Shown: positions 42,706-51,254 of the stretch, piece after piece
Position numbering within the stretch: position 1 is the first letter of the stretch
Layout: the number at the start of each line of letters is the position of its first letter
Assembly: GCF_016862175.1 (NCBI RefSeq)
Contig: NZ_BOML01000065.1
Span: 1 to 64,000 of the forward strand
Direction of reading: 5' to 3'
From: Paractinoplanes durhamensis
Lineage (GTDB): Bacteria > Actinomycetota > Actinomycetes > Mycobacteriales > Micromonosporaceae
DNA: 64,000 nucleotides
Notes under the pieces: model-generated
Databases searched by the model: none
Told to the model about the DNA's origin: nothing
The model's input: the letters and a program-made list of their open reading frames with translations, nothing else
Translations under genes and position numbers: made by a program

Positions 42706-43158
42706 TCACCCGGCGAGACCGGGGCGGGTCACGACGATCGGCGGCAGGTCCTCGTCGCCGATGCCTGGTACCGGTGGGATGACCTGCACCTCGCTGAACG
42801 CGGCGGCGACGTCGCCGGTGCCTTCCCTCCGCTCGGTCAGCGGCCGGCTGAAGCGCACCCGCCGTCCGTAGTAGCCGAGCACGGCGCCGACCTCACCGGC
42901 CGACAGCACCACATCGGTGTCCACGGTGGGGCCGTCGGTCACCTGCGCGGCTGGATAGGCCAGTACCAGGGTGTGGGCGGTCAGTTCCGCGCCGAACAGC
43001 GGTGCCACGAACGGTGTGTCCCGCTCGGCGGGGAAGCTGACCAGCAGCGGCTGAACCGAATCCTCGGCACGGTAGACCGTTCCGACATGGCCCAGGAAAT
43101 GCCCGTCGGCGGAATGGACTTCGAATGACCGTAACCGGCCGGCGTCGGAAACTTGCAT
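42706..43158 (-). CDS. PRC-barrel-like protein
   Basis: 150 residues, beta-rich. The segments [34 protein letters not shown] and [17 protein letters not shown] resemble PRC-barrel domains found in photosynthetic-reaction-centre H subunits, RimM and many stress proteins. ATG 43158 is preferred over the GTG at 43164 because GGAAG lies 6 bases upstream. Divergent from the SPFH-like gene (56 bp gap) and upstream of the pentapeptide gene. Confidence 0.7.
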   Translation of the reverse strand: MQVSDAGRLRSFEVHSADGHFLGHVGTVYRAEDSVQPLLVSFPAERDTPFVAPLFGAELTAHTLVLAYPAAQVTDGPTVDTDVVLSAGEVGAVLGYYGRRVRFSRPLTERREGTGDVAAAFSEVQVIPPVPGIGDEDLPPIVVTRPGLAG

Positions 43159-43214
43159 GGTCACCTTCCGCTCATGACTGGTTACGATGATTGCTCAATT
43201 GCCGAGGAGCCTAC

Positions 43215-43994
43215 TTGTCCGAGCCGTTGCAGGATTCGCCTCTCGTCCGAGCGGGCGAGACCGACGGCTTCGACAACCCGATCCTGTACATCGAGGAGCT
43301 GCGCCGGCTTCCGTTGAACCGGTCCCAGGTCCCGGCGGTCGGCTCCGCCCTGGTCTTCCGCACCCGTTCCGGTCGCCTCCATGCGCCGGCCGGCGGCTAC
43401 TCGGCCGGCGAGATGTTCTTCCTCGGACCGCGCACCGGCTATCAGATCGACATCACGCCGCACGGCTTCCGGGCGGAGTTCGAGATCGGCTCGGCACTCG
43501 CGGCTGAGGTCGAGGGGCGATGGACGGTCGTCGACCCGGTCGCCGTGGTGGCCAACCGGATCAGCGACGTCGAGTACGCGTGCACCACCGTGCTCGGCGA
43601 GCGGATGGCGGCCGCGCTCCCGGCCAAGGTGGACGATGCTGAGGAGGCGCGCGAGCGGTTGACCGCGGCACTCGCCGAGGAGCTGCCGGTGCCCGGCGGT
43701 GTCCGCCTCGACGAGTTGCGCGTCGCCGTGACCGCGGTCGAGGTGCTCACCGGGGAGCGGGTGCTGCACCTGCTGATGGCCGATCAGGAGGACGCCGATC
43801 CCGGCGATCCCGGCGGTTCCGATCCCGGCCAGCTGCTGCTGGAGTTGTCCGACCTGGCCCGGCAGGGGCTCGCCGAGCACGGCGCCGACGGCACGGCCGG
43901 CCGGGCGCTGGCCCGCTTCCAGGAGTTGGTGATCCGGATGGGCGACATGCTGCCGCCCGGCGACGATCGAGCCGGCGATGACCGGCCCGGGTGA
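43215..43994 (+). CDS. SPFH/band-7-like cytosolic protein (uncertain)
   Basis: 259 residues. The middle (residues ~45-185) reads like an SPFH/prohibitin-type domain: VFRTRSGRLHAPAGGYSAGE, VEGRWTVVDPVAVVANRISD, then a helical RERLTAALAEELPVPGGVRLDELRVAVTAVEVLT. No membrane helix is present. The C terminus is helical after a GDPGG linker. TTG 43215 is chosen because GAGGAG lies 5 bases upstream. It overlaps the next gene by 17 bp. The assignment is by eye and could be wrong; what is certain is a two-gene unit with the following membrane protein. Confidence 0.55.
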   Translation: MSEPLQDSPLVRAGETDGFDNPILYIEELRRLPLNRSQVPAVGSALVFRTRSGRLHAPAGGYSAGEMFFLGPRTGYQIDITPHGFRAEFEIGSALAAEVEGRWTVVDPVAVVANRISDVEYACTTVLGERMAAALPAKVDDAEEARERLTAALAEELPVPGGVRLDELRVAVTAVEVLTGERVLHLLMADQEDADPGDPGGSDPGQLLLELSDLARQGLAEHGADGTAGRALARFQELVIRMGDMLPPGDDRAGDDRPG

Positions 43995-44529
43995 CGTCCT
44001 CGGGCTCTTCGACCGCCTCCTGGCCTGGCTGCCGGAGGCGCTGGAATGGCTGTCCGCCGACGTCCGCGGATATGTCGTGGTGCCGATCGTCGTGGTGGTG
44101 ATGCTGGCCGCGCCCATGGTCGTCGTGCACCGGATCCTGCCCTGGGCCGCGCGGTGGGTGCTGGTGCCGGTCGCCGTCGTCGTCACCACGGTGGTGGCGG
44201 CCGCCGGGTTGATCGTGGACTTCCTGGCCGCCCGGTTGTTCCGGGTGTTCTGGTTGCCGCTGACGGGGGTGCACTACGCGATCGGGGATTGGGCGGTGGC
44301 CGGCTCCCGGAGCGCGCGGAACGCGAGCCGGTCCCGGTTGCTCCGGATCGGCGAGCGGCTGCGCTGGTTCAGCCCGGTGGTGCTGCTGATGGCGGGCGTC
44401 GTGATCGTCGTCCTGTGGAGCCGGGGGTATTGCACGCGGAACGCCGCGGCCGGGTGTGCGGAGCCGACCGGCCGGTGGTGGCACGAGGTGGCGGCGGCAC
44501 TGCCCGACATCGACGTCCCGTGGTCCTGA
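43978..44529 (+). CDS. Integral membrane protein of unknown function
   Basis: 183 residues with three hydrophobic stretches (VVVPIVVVVMLAAPMVVVHRILP, WVLVPVAVVVTTVVAAAGLIVDFL and PVVLLMAGVVIVVLW). A basic loop with GSRSARNASRSRLLRIGERL lies between helices 2 and 3, and a short outside tail has two Cys. Coupled by overlap to the SPFH-like gene, which suggests a membrane partner for it. It ends 3 bp before the convergent trypsin-NACHT gene. Family not recognised. Confidence 0.72.
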   Translation: MTGPGDVLGLFDRLLAWLPEALEWLSADVRGYVVVPIVVVVMLAAPMVVVHRILPWAARWVLVPVAVVVTTVVAAAGLIVDFLAARLFRVFWLPLTGVHYAIGDWAVAGSRSARNASRSRLLRIGERLRWFSPVVLLMAGVVIVVLWSRGYCTRNAAAGCAEPTGRWWHEVAAALPDIDVPWS

Positions 44530-44532
44530 CGA

Positions 44533-47500
44533 TCAGAGTCGTTCCAGCCGGAGCATCAGCGGGAGGATCCGGCGCCGGACCACGCAGTCGGCCCGGTCTC
44601 GCAGCGACGCCGACGGCAGCCGGGCGAGCGTGGTCAGCATCGCGGCCGCCGCCTCCGCCTGGTTGCTGCGCAGGCCGTACTCGAGAGCCGCCCTGGCCCG
44701 CAACCGGATCGGCAGACCGGATTCGAGCGCCAGCACCCGGATCTCCTCCGCATCGATCCGGCCGAGCAGGGCGGACAGGACGGCCCCCCGCTCCCGCCTC
44801 GAGACGTACGGGTCCCGTAGCCGGCTCGACAGTACCCGGGTGACGTCGCCGCGGCGGCTCGGCACCTGCCGGGCGTAGTCGAGCAGCAGGGCGATGCGGT
44901 GCGGCCAGGGCTCCTGCCGGTCCGCCGCGAGCAGGTTCACGGCCTGCCAGGAGATCGGTTCCCCGGGCGGAACGGGAACGTCACCTCCGCCGTGGAGGGG
45001 AGCCACCACGGCGGACGTCGCCAGGACGGACGCCACCTGGGCCCGCGACGCCCAGTCGATCCGGCGGGTGCGGATGTACCGTCCGATGACCGAACTCGCC
45101 AGCTGTAGGCCGGATTCGGCGGCGACCTTGCCGACGGCCCACTCGATGTCGCGGTCGGCCGGGCCGGGCTGGATCGGCGGAGCGCGCCAGGTCCGCTCCT
45201 CCAACTCGTCGCCGCGGCCGAGCTCGAATTCCGCATCGGACCGGTATTCGTCGAGATAGAAGGCGAGCAACAGGCTGGCCTGCGCCCGCTCGTCCGCCGG
45301 TCGGCGCATGTCCAGGGCGCGGCGCAGCAGGGCCGCCGCGGCGGCCGGCATCTCCCCGACCCGGCGCAGGATGTCCATGGCGTCCATCCGAATACCCACG
45401 TCATATTCGGTCTCGACGATCTGGGCGAGCCGCTGTACCCCATGCCGCCGTTCGTGCCGGGGTGCCACCTCGACGATCGTGAGCAGCGCCAGCAGCCGCT
45501 CCCGCCGGCGCAGGTCCGTCTCGTACGCCAGCTTGATCAATTCGGTGAGGCCGAGGTCATGGTCGGCGGAGTTCTCGCTGGTGATCAGGGTCCGGGCGGC
45601 CGCCACCCGCTTTCGGATCGAGAGCCGCTTGTCCTCGACCAGCCGGACCACCCGGGCCGCGTCGCGAGTGCGCTGCAGGATCGCCCGCAGCACCTCGCTG
45701 ACCGCCGGGGTGGTCCGGTCGGCCGGCTCCTGGGCCGCCCGCTTCGGGGCCTCCAGGACCCGGCGCTCCGGTGGCTCGGCGAGCTGACGTACGGCCACCT
45801 CGGCGAGGTCGATGATCTCCTGGGTGCCGCCGGAGGCGAGCACCCCGCCGTCCTGGATCATCGCCGCGGCCTGCCGCAGATGCGGGAAGTCCCACTTCTC
45901 GCCCGGTGTCATCAGCGCCTCGACGATCGGCCGGGCGTCATGGCCGGCATCGCCCCAGGCGGCGAGGACGAACAGGCCGAGGCTGTCCGGTCCGGAGCGA
46001 CGGACCTCGGCGAGCCACCGGTCCGGATCGAACTCGTCGACCAGGATCAGGGAGGCGAGGTACTCGGCGAAGCTCTGATGGATGAAGACGAGATCGTCGC
46101 CGTAGACCGCGACCAGCCCGGTGTCCACCAGAACGTCGCGCAGATGGTCGATGGTGACGCCGAGCGGCAAGCCGGAATACCGTGTGCCGATCCACGTCTC
46201 CAGCGCGTCGCTGAGCCGGCGGGCGGACCGGAGGTACTGCACGGCCAGGTAGCTCAGGCAGGAGAGCCGGTCCTCGAGGAGCCGATCGCCGAATTCCTCG
46301 GCCGACCGGCCCAGTGGCGCGAGCTGCTCCCGGAGGGCGAGGCGCACCCCCTGCCGCTGGACGCGGAGGGTCAGCAGCACCCGGACGAACATCTTGTACA
46401 GGCCGGCGCGGTCGAGCGGAAGCGGCAGGGCCGGCTTCTCCTCGAAGACGATCGCGGCAATCGTGGCCAGCAGCGGAACCTCGACCAGGGGAGCCACCCC
46501 GGCAGTGGTGATCGCGTCGAGGAACTCGGCCGGCTCGACCGGGGAGTGCTCGCCGTCAGCCGGGCGGAACCAGTTACCCGCGAACTTCCGCACGCCGTCC
46601 CAGTCGAACGGCCGCAGGTCGTACTCGCCGTAGCGCTTGGTGCGGTCGCTGCCGGTCAGGCTCGTGCGCAGGCGCCCGAACTCGCGGTCCTCCAGCGGCC
46701 GGCTCGCCACCACGAACCGGTTGGTGGAGCCGTACTGGCTGACGCGGAAGCCGAGCACGTCCACGAGTTCGCGCCGGACGCCCCGGTCGAGCACCTCGTC
46801 GAGGCCGTCGACCAGGATCAGCCAGTCGGCGCCGGTGGCGGGTGGCCGCTCGAAGTGCTCCGGGGCGAGCAGGGTGTCGAGGCGGCCGCCCAGATCGTTG
46901 TTGACCGCCCGGGCCAGCGACGCGTACCAGGCGCCGCCGCCCAGCAGGTCCTGGGCCGCGGCCCGGACCGCCACCACCCGGCCGAGCGGAGGTTCCGTCC
47001 CGCCGCCCGGCTCCCGCAGCCACCAGTCGGCGGAAGCCGCCACCAACTGCTGGATCAGGGTGCTCTTCCCGCCGCCGGCACCGCCGACGATCAACGCGTT
47101 GCGGTGCCGGTGCAGCAGCTCGATCGGGCTCAGCACCAGCGGCGTCTTGGCCCGCCCGGTCGCGCTGGCCTGGGTCCGCTGCTCGACGTAGACACTGGAC
47201 AGTGGCGGCGGCTCGCGCCTGGTCAGCGAGGCCACCCGGTACGGGTACCGCTTGGCGACCTCACGCTGGGCGGTGAGCAGCATGTGCAGCGGCGTGCCCG
47301 GCCGTGGGCGTACCAGCGTGGGAAGGCTTTTCATGTGGGCCCGGAGCACGGCTTTGTTCAGTCGGAACGCCTTCTTGATCTCCCACGTCGGGATCATGTA
47401 GGCGCTGTTGCCCTGGGCCAGCTTCCCGGACTTCAGCATGCCGCGGACGTTTTCCGAGCCCTCGCGCTCCACCACCGGCGAGCCGCTCATGCCGGGGACG

Positions 47501-47940
47501 ATGTGTGCGTCGCTGAGCAGTTGGTAGCGGTCGGACTCGCCGAGCACCGGCACCAGGCGGCGCTCCAGCGCAACGCCGCCGGTCGGATTGAGCGTGCTGA
47601 ACCCCTCGATGAAGAACTCCTTCAGGTCCCGCCCGACGGCACTGGGGTCCATGAAGACGTGCGGATTGTCAAGGGTCTCGACGCCGATGAAGGCGATGTC
47701 GGGGGCCGGGTAATACCGCGTCCCCGATCGGGCCGGCGGGTCTCGCACCAGCACCCGCCCGGGCAGGTCCGGCCCGGACCAGCCGATGATGACGTGCTCG
47801 TCGTGCTCCACCACGTGCGCACAGGTGACGACGGTTCGCGCGGCGATGAAGAAGCCGGTGCCGCGGAACTCGCCGTCCGCCGACCAGACCTTCACCAGGC
47901 TGGGGCTGGGCGGTGCGAGCCACGCGTCCGGACCGCCCAT
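44533..47940 (-). CDS. Trypsin-like protease/NACHT NTPase/HEAT-repeat protein (STAND)
   Basis: 1135 residues. The N-terminal ~200 form a trypsin-like serine protease with an apparently complete triad: His42 (VTCAHVV), Asp81 (PAPDIAFIGV), Ser152 (PGMSGSPVV). A NACHT NTPase follows, with Walker A GGAGGGKS (286-293) and Walker B LILVDGLDE (374-382). The C-terminal ~450 residues are helical repeats resembling HEAT/TPR (LLRRALDMRRPADERAQASLLL and similar). This is the architecture of STAND conflict/antiphage proteins, where ligand sensing by the repeats triggers the effector. ATG 47940 has GAGGAG 4 bases upstream. It is likely to be cytosolic; no signal peptide. Confidence 0.9.
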   Translation of the reverse strand: MGGPDAWLAPPSPSLVKVWSADGEFRGTGFFIAARTVVTCAHVVEHDEHVIIGWSGPDLPGRVLVRDPPARSGTRYYPAPDIAFIGVETLDNPHVFMDPSAVGRDLKEFFIEGFSTLNPTGGVALERRLVPVLGESDRYQLLSDAHIVPGMSGSPVVEREGSENVRGMLKSGKLAQGNSAYMIPTWEIKKAFRLNKAVLRAHMKSLPTLVRPRPGTPLHMLLTAQREVAKRYPYRVASLTRREPPPLSSVYVEQRTQASATGRAKTPLVLSPIELLHRHRNALIVGGAGGGKSTLIQQLVAASADWWLREPGGGTEPPLGRVVAVRAAAQDLLGGGAWYASLARAVNNDLGGRLDTLLAPEHFERPPATGADWLILVDGLDEVLDRGVRRELVDVLGFRVSQYGSTNRFVVASRPLEDREFGRLRTSLTGSDRTKRYGEYDLRPFDWDGVRKFAGNWFRPADGEHSPVEPAEFLDAITTAGVAPLVEVPLLATIAAIVFEEKPALPLPLDRAGLYKMFVRVLLTLRVQRQGVRLALREQLAPLGRSAEEFGDRLLEDRLSCLSYLAVQYLRSARRLSDALETWIGTRYSGLPLGVTIDHLRDVLVDTGLVAVYGDDLVFIHQSFAEYLASLILVDEFDPDRWLAEVRRSGPDSLGLFVLAAWGDAGHDARPIVEALMTPGEKWDFPHLRQAAAMIQDGGVLASGGTQEIIDLAEVAVRQLAEPPERRVLEAPKRAAQEPADRTTPAVSEVLRAILQRTRDAARVVRLVEDKRLSIRKRVAAARTLITSENSADHDLGLTELIKLAYETDLRRRERLLALLTIVEVAPRHERRHGVQRLAQIVETEYDVGIRMDAMDILRRVGEMPAAAAALLRRALDMRRPADERAQASLLLAFYLDEYRSDAEFELGRGDELEERTWRAPPIQPGPADRDIEWAVGKVAAESGLQLASSVIGRYIRTRRIDWASRAQVASVLATSAVVAPLHGGGDVPVPPGEPISWQAVNLLAADRQEPWPHRIALLLDYARQVPSRRGDVTRVLSSRLRDPYVSRRERGAVLSALLGRIDAEEIRVLALESGLPIRLRARAALEYGLRSNQAEAAAAMLTTLARLPSASLRDRADCVVRRRILPLMLRLERL

Positions 47941-47971
47941 CCGACTCCTCACCTAGCCGTCGGTAAGCAAC

Positions 47972-49093
47972 TTACCGGGGCCGGGTCACGTCGCCGATGG
48001 CTTCGCGCAGGGCGGCCAGGGCCGGCTTGGCCGAGCCGTCCGTCCGGCGGAGGCCGTAGAAGTTCTCGTTGCTCGACGTATCGGTGCTCAGGTCCTTGTC
48101 GGCGTACCAGAAGACCGCGCTGATCAGCTGGTCGCCGGCGGCCGTGGCGATCGTGTCCTTGGCGATCTCGGCCTGCCGTTTCTCGGTCACGTGGGTGGTC
48201 TCGCGGGCGACCGCGTGCCCGTCGGAGGCGGCCCCGGGGCCGCCGGTCGGGGCGCCCACCTCGGTCAGCCAGATCGGCAGGTCCGGCGTCTCGTTGTCCG
48301 CCAGCACCTTGCGCAGGCTGCGCATCTTCTCCCAGGAGGTGCCGAAGCGGGTCTTCGCGCTCGGCAGGAACGGATACGTGTACGGGTGGTAGGCGACGGC
48401 GTTCACCACCCGGTTCCCGCCGAGCTTGGACACCGTCGACAGAAACGAGACCTGGGAGACGCGGCCGGGCCCGGTCGGGTTGGCGGCCAGCCCGCCCATG
48501 ATGATCTGCGCCTTCGGGTCGGCCGCCCGGATCGCCGCCGCGCTCGCCTTGAGCAGGGCGGCGTAGGCGCGCGGGTCGGGGGCCGGTTTCCAGAACCCGG
48601 CGTTCGGCTCGTTCCAGATCTCCCAGGTGTGGACGCCGAGGTTCCGGTAGCGCTCGGCCGCGGTCTTCGCGAACGCGGCGAACTTCGCCGGGTCGGCGGG
48701 TGCGCAGGCCGGGACGTCGCAGCCGGCCGGCCGGGCCCACGCCGGGGTGTACGCGAGGACCGGCAGCACGGTGAGTTCGCGGCTGCGGGCCGCGCGCACC
48801 AGCCGGTCGAATCCGTCCCACCAGTATTTGCCCGGCCCGTCCGCCTGCACGTCCTGCCAGGAGAGGTCGGCGCGCACCCAGGTGGCCCCGACCGTCTCGG
48901 CGTCGCTGAGCGCGTCGTTCAACCGGCCCTCGGACATCCACACCAGCGTGTCGCCGTAGGAGATGCCGGGCCGCAGCGGCAGCTGGCGCGCGGAGGTCGC
49001 GGGATGGGAGAAACTGAGAGCGAAGTCGATGGACGCCACCAGCAGGCCGAAGGCAATCGCTTTCCGCAGGATTTTCACCACATTTCCCATCAT
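47972..49093 (-). CDS. PslG-like glycoside hydrolase (GH39/GH5-type TIM barrel)
   Basis: 373 residues: an N-terminal membrane anchor or signal (IAFGLLVASIDFALSF), then a TIM-barrel glycosidase. Acid/base Glu162 sits in WEIWNEPN and nucleophile Glu278 in PIWLTEVGAP. The WVRADLSWQDVQ and VLPVLAYTPAWA segments match PslG-type exopolysaccharide hydrolases. It lies beside a large exopolysaccharide gene cluster, so trimming or release of that polymer is the likely role. Divergent from an endonuclease/exonuclease/phosphatase family gene with only 36 bp between them. Confidence 0.86.
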   Translation of the reverse strand: MMGNVVKILRKAIAFGLLVASIDFALSFSHPATSARQLPLRPGISYGDTLVWMSEGRLNDALSDAETVGATWVRADLSWQDVQADGPGKYWWDGFDRLVRAARSRELTVLPVLAYTPAWARPAGCDVPACAPADPAKFAAFAKTAAERYRNLGVHTWEIWNEPNAGFWKPAPDPRAYAALLKASAAAIRAADPKAQIIMGGLAANPTGPGRVSQVSFLSTVSKLGGNRVVNAVAYHPYTYPFLPSAKTRFGTSWEKMRSLRKVLADNETPDLPIWLTEVGAPTGGPGAASDGHAVARETTHVTEKRQAEIAKDTIATAAGDQLISAVFWYADKDLSTDTSSNENFYGLRRTDGSAKPALAALREAIGDVTRPR

Positions 49094-49129
49094 CTCGGCT
49101 GGCGCTTCGGGCAGGTACGTTTTTGACCT

Positions 49130-50095
49130 ATGACGGCAGTGCTCGTACTACCCGGCCTGCTGTGGGGCGCGCTGCGCGCCGCGGGCTGGCAGGTGGACGC
49201 ACTCGCCCAGCTGATGGTTTTCACCCCTTACGCCGCGTTGTGGTCATTACTTCCGCTCGGGCTGGCCGTCTTCCAGCGGCACTGGCCGGCGACCGCACTG
49301 GCGGCCCTGGCGACCGTGTTGCTGGTGGCCTGCGTGCTCCCGCGCGCCCTGCCGGACCGCGACCGTGGCCTGCCGGACCGCGACCGCGGCCCGCGCACCG
49401 GCGTCGAGGTGCACGTCATGACGGCGAACATGCTCGCGGGTGGCGCCGATCCGGCGACGATAGTGCGGTTGGTGCGCGACCACGACGTCGTCGTGCTCGC
49501 GCTGCAGGAATTCACCCCGACGGGTCAGGCCGGGCTGACCGCGGCCGGCCTCGGCACCCTGCTGCCGTACGCCTCACTCGCACCCCCGCGGAGCGCGGAC
49601 CCGCTCGACACCACCGGGTCGGCGCTGTACTCCCGCTATCCGATCGACGCGCCGGGCGTGCGGCTCAACGAGGGCGGGTTCCAGCAGGCGTACGGCATCG
49701 TCCAGATCCCCGGGGCCGGCCCGCTGCCGGCCGAGTCGGCGCACGCGCTGGCCCCGGTCACCCCGGCCACCGTCGGCGAATGGCGGGTGGACCTCGCGAA
49801 CCAGCCGGTGCCCGACCCGGCCGGGCCGCCGCGCATCCTGCTCGGCGACTTCAACTCGACGCTCGACCATCCGCCGTTCCGGGCCCTGGCCGGCCGGGGC
49901 TACCGGGACGCCGCCGACGCCGTCGGCAGCGGCCTCAAACCCACCTGGGGCCCGTACGGCATCCGCCCGATCCGCCTGCTCACCATCGACCATGTGCTGG
50001 CCGACCGGCGGATCGGGGTGACCGCGGTGTCAGTTCACGATCTTCCGGGCAGCGACCACCGGGCGGTCCTGGCGACGCTGCAGATTCCGGGCTAG
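49130..50095 (+). CDS. Membrane-anchored endonuclease/exonuclease/phosphatase (EEP) family protein
   Basis: 321 residues. Two or three N-terminal membrane helices (LVLPGLLWGALRAAG, LPLGLAVFQRHW, ATALAALATVLLVACV) precede a catalytic EEP domain with TANMLAGGADP, LALQEFTP, GDFNSTLDHPPF, TIDHVLADR and GSDHRAVLATL, the usual metal and His residues. The segment normally carrying the HxxxP motif is atypical (AESAHALAPVTP). A 21-bp DNA repeat encodes LPDRDRG twice in the linker. Its last 66 bp overlap the end of the convergent GT4 gene. It may cleave phosphodiesters outside the cell. Confidence 0.82.
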   Translation: MTAVLVLPGLLWGALRAAGWQVDALAQLMVFTPYAALWSLLPLGLAVFQRHWPATALAALATVLLVACVLPRALPDRDRGLPDRDRGPRTGVEVHVMTANMLAGGADPATIVRLVRDHDVVVLALQEFTPTGQAGLTAAGLGTLLPYASLAPPRSADPLDTTGSALYSRYPIDAPGVRLNEGGFQQAYGIVQIPGAGPLPAESAHALAPVTPATVGEWRVDLANQPVPDPAGPPRILLGDFNSTLDHPPFRALAGRGYRDAADAVGSGLKPTWGPYGIRPIRLLTIDHVLADRRIGVTAVSVHDLPGSDHRAVLATLQIPG

Positions 50096-51169
50096 CACCT
50101 CGGCGGTCCGGTCCGACTGCCGGTTCCAGGAGAGCTCGTTCGCGACGAACGCGGCACCGGCCGCACCCAGCCGGCCGGCGAGTTCGTCGTCGGTCAGCAC
50201 CGCCCGCAGCGCACCGGTCAGCGCGGGGATGTCACCGGCGTCCACCAGCAGCCCGCGCTCACCGGAGCCGACCACGGTCGGGATGGCGCCGACCCGGGTG
50301 GAGACGATCGGCCGGCCGGTCGCCATCGCCTCGACGATCACGGTCGGGTAGTTGTCGAAGTGCGTCGGCAGCGCCAGCACCCGGGCCCGCCGATAGGCCG
50401 CGGCCAGGTCGGCCCCCTTGAGGTGCCCGGCGAAGGTCACCCGCTCGGCGATGCCGAGCTCCGCGGCGAGCCGCCGGTGGTCACCCTCCGCCGATCCGGT
50501 TCCGACCACTTCGAGGTGTACGCCGTCGAGCCGCACGACGGCGCGCAGCAGGTCCGGCAGTCCCTTGTAGGCGGTCTGGTGCTCCAGCGACGCCGCGAAG
50601 ACGATCCGTTGCTCGTCCGGCAGCGGGGCCGGCCGGAACAGCTCGAGGTCGGCCCCCGGCTCGATGGTGATGTGCCGCCCGTCGAACAGCTCCGGCAGCT
50701 CGTCGGCCACATGGTCGGACGCGCAGATGAGCTGCGCCGACCGGCGCGCGGTCGCGGCCAGCACGGTCTTCTCGTAGATCGCGCACACCATGTCGGGCAG
50801 GAACCGCCCGGTCCGCATCCGTCCGGCGTGGTAGGTCAGCACGAACGGCACGTCCCCGGCGGCCCGCCGGGCGGCGTCGGCGAACAGCGGCACCGGCCCG
50901 TGCGCGTTGATCACGTCGATCTGTTCGTCGCGGATGATCCGGCGCAGCGCCCGGGTCCAGCCGACCCCGACCGGGGTGTTGGAGATCCGCCCGGCGACCG
51001 GCAGCCGGTAGACCGGGATGTCGTCGGTGCTCTCCGCGTCGCTCGTCGTCGCCACCACGACCCGCCATCCGTGGCGTTTGCGCAGCATGCGGGCGAGATT
51101 CCAGACGTACTGCTGCACCCCGCCGAGACTCGGCGGATAGTACGGCGTAGCCAGCAGCACCGTCGTCAT
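50030..51169 (-). CDS. GT4 family glycosyltransferase A
   Basis: 379 residues of GT-B fold. The N-terminal PYYPPSLGGVQQYVWNLARML, the central PGADLELFRP and the C-terminal EAMATGRPIVSTRVGAIPTVV with the EX7E pair (VIVEAMATGRPIVS) are standard for GT4. A strong AAGGAGG lies 7 bases before the ATG. It begins 85 bp after GT4 B ends, so it may have an extra promoter within the EPS operon. It adds one sugar of the repeat unit; donor unknown. Its 3' end overlaps the convergent EEP gene by 66 bp. Confidence 0.9.
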   Translation of the reverse strand: MTTVLLATPYYPPSLGGVQQYVWNLARMLRKRHGWRVVVATTSDAESTDDIPVYRLPVAGRISNTPVGVGWTRALRRIIRDEQIDVINAHGPVPLFADAARRAAGDVPFVLTYHAGRMRTGRFLPDMVCAIYEKTVLAATARRSAQLICASDHVADELPELFDGRHITIEPGADLELFRPAPLPDEQRIVFAASLEHQTAYKGLPDLLRAVVRLDGVHLEVVGTGSAEGDHRRLAAELGIAERVTFAGHLKGADLAAAYRRARVLALPTHFDNYPTVIVEAMATGRPIVSTRVGAIPTVVGSGERGLLVDAGDIPALTGALRAVLTDDELAGRLGAAGAAFVANELSWNRQSDRTAEVLARNLQRRQDRPVVAARKIVN

Positions 51170-51254
51170 GCTGTGTCCTCCTTAGGCATGCCCTTCTGGC
51201 CCTCGCCTCCGAGGCCGTCGGTCGGTGCGGCTGGGTGCCGCTCGGTGCAGGCGG

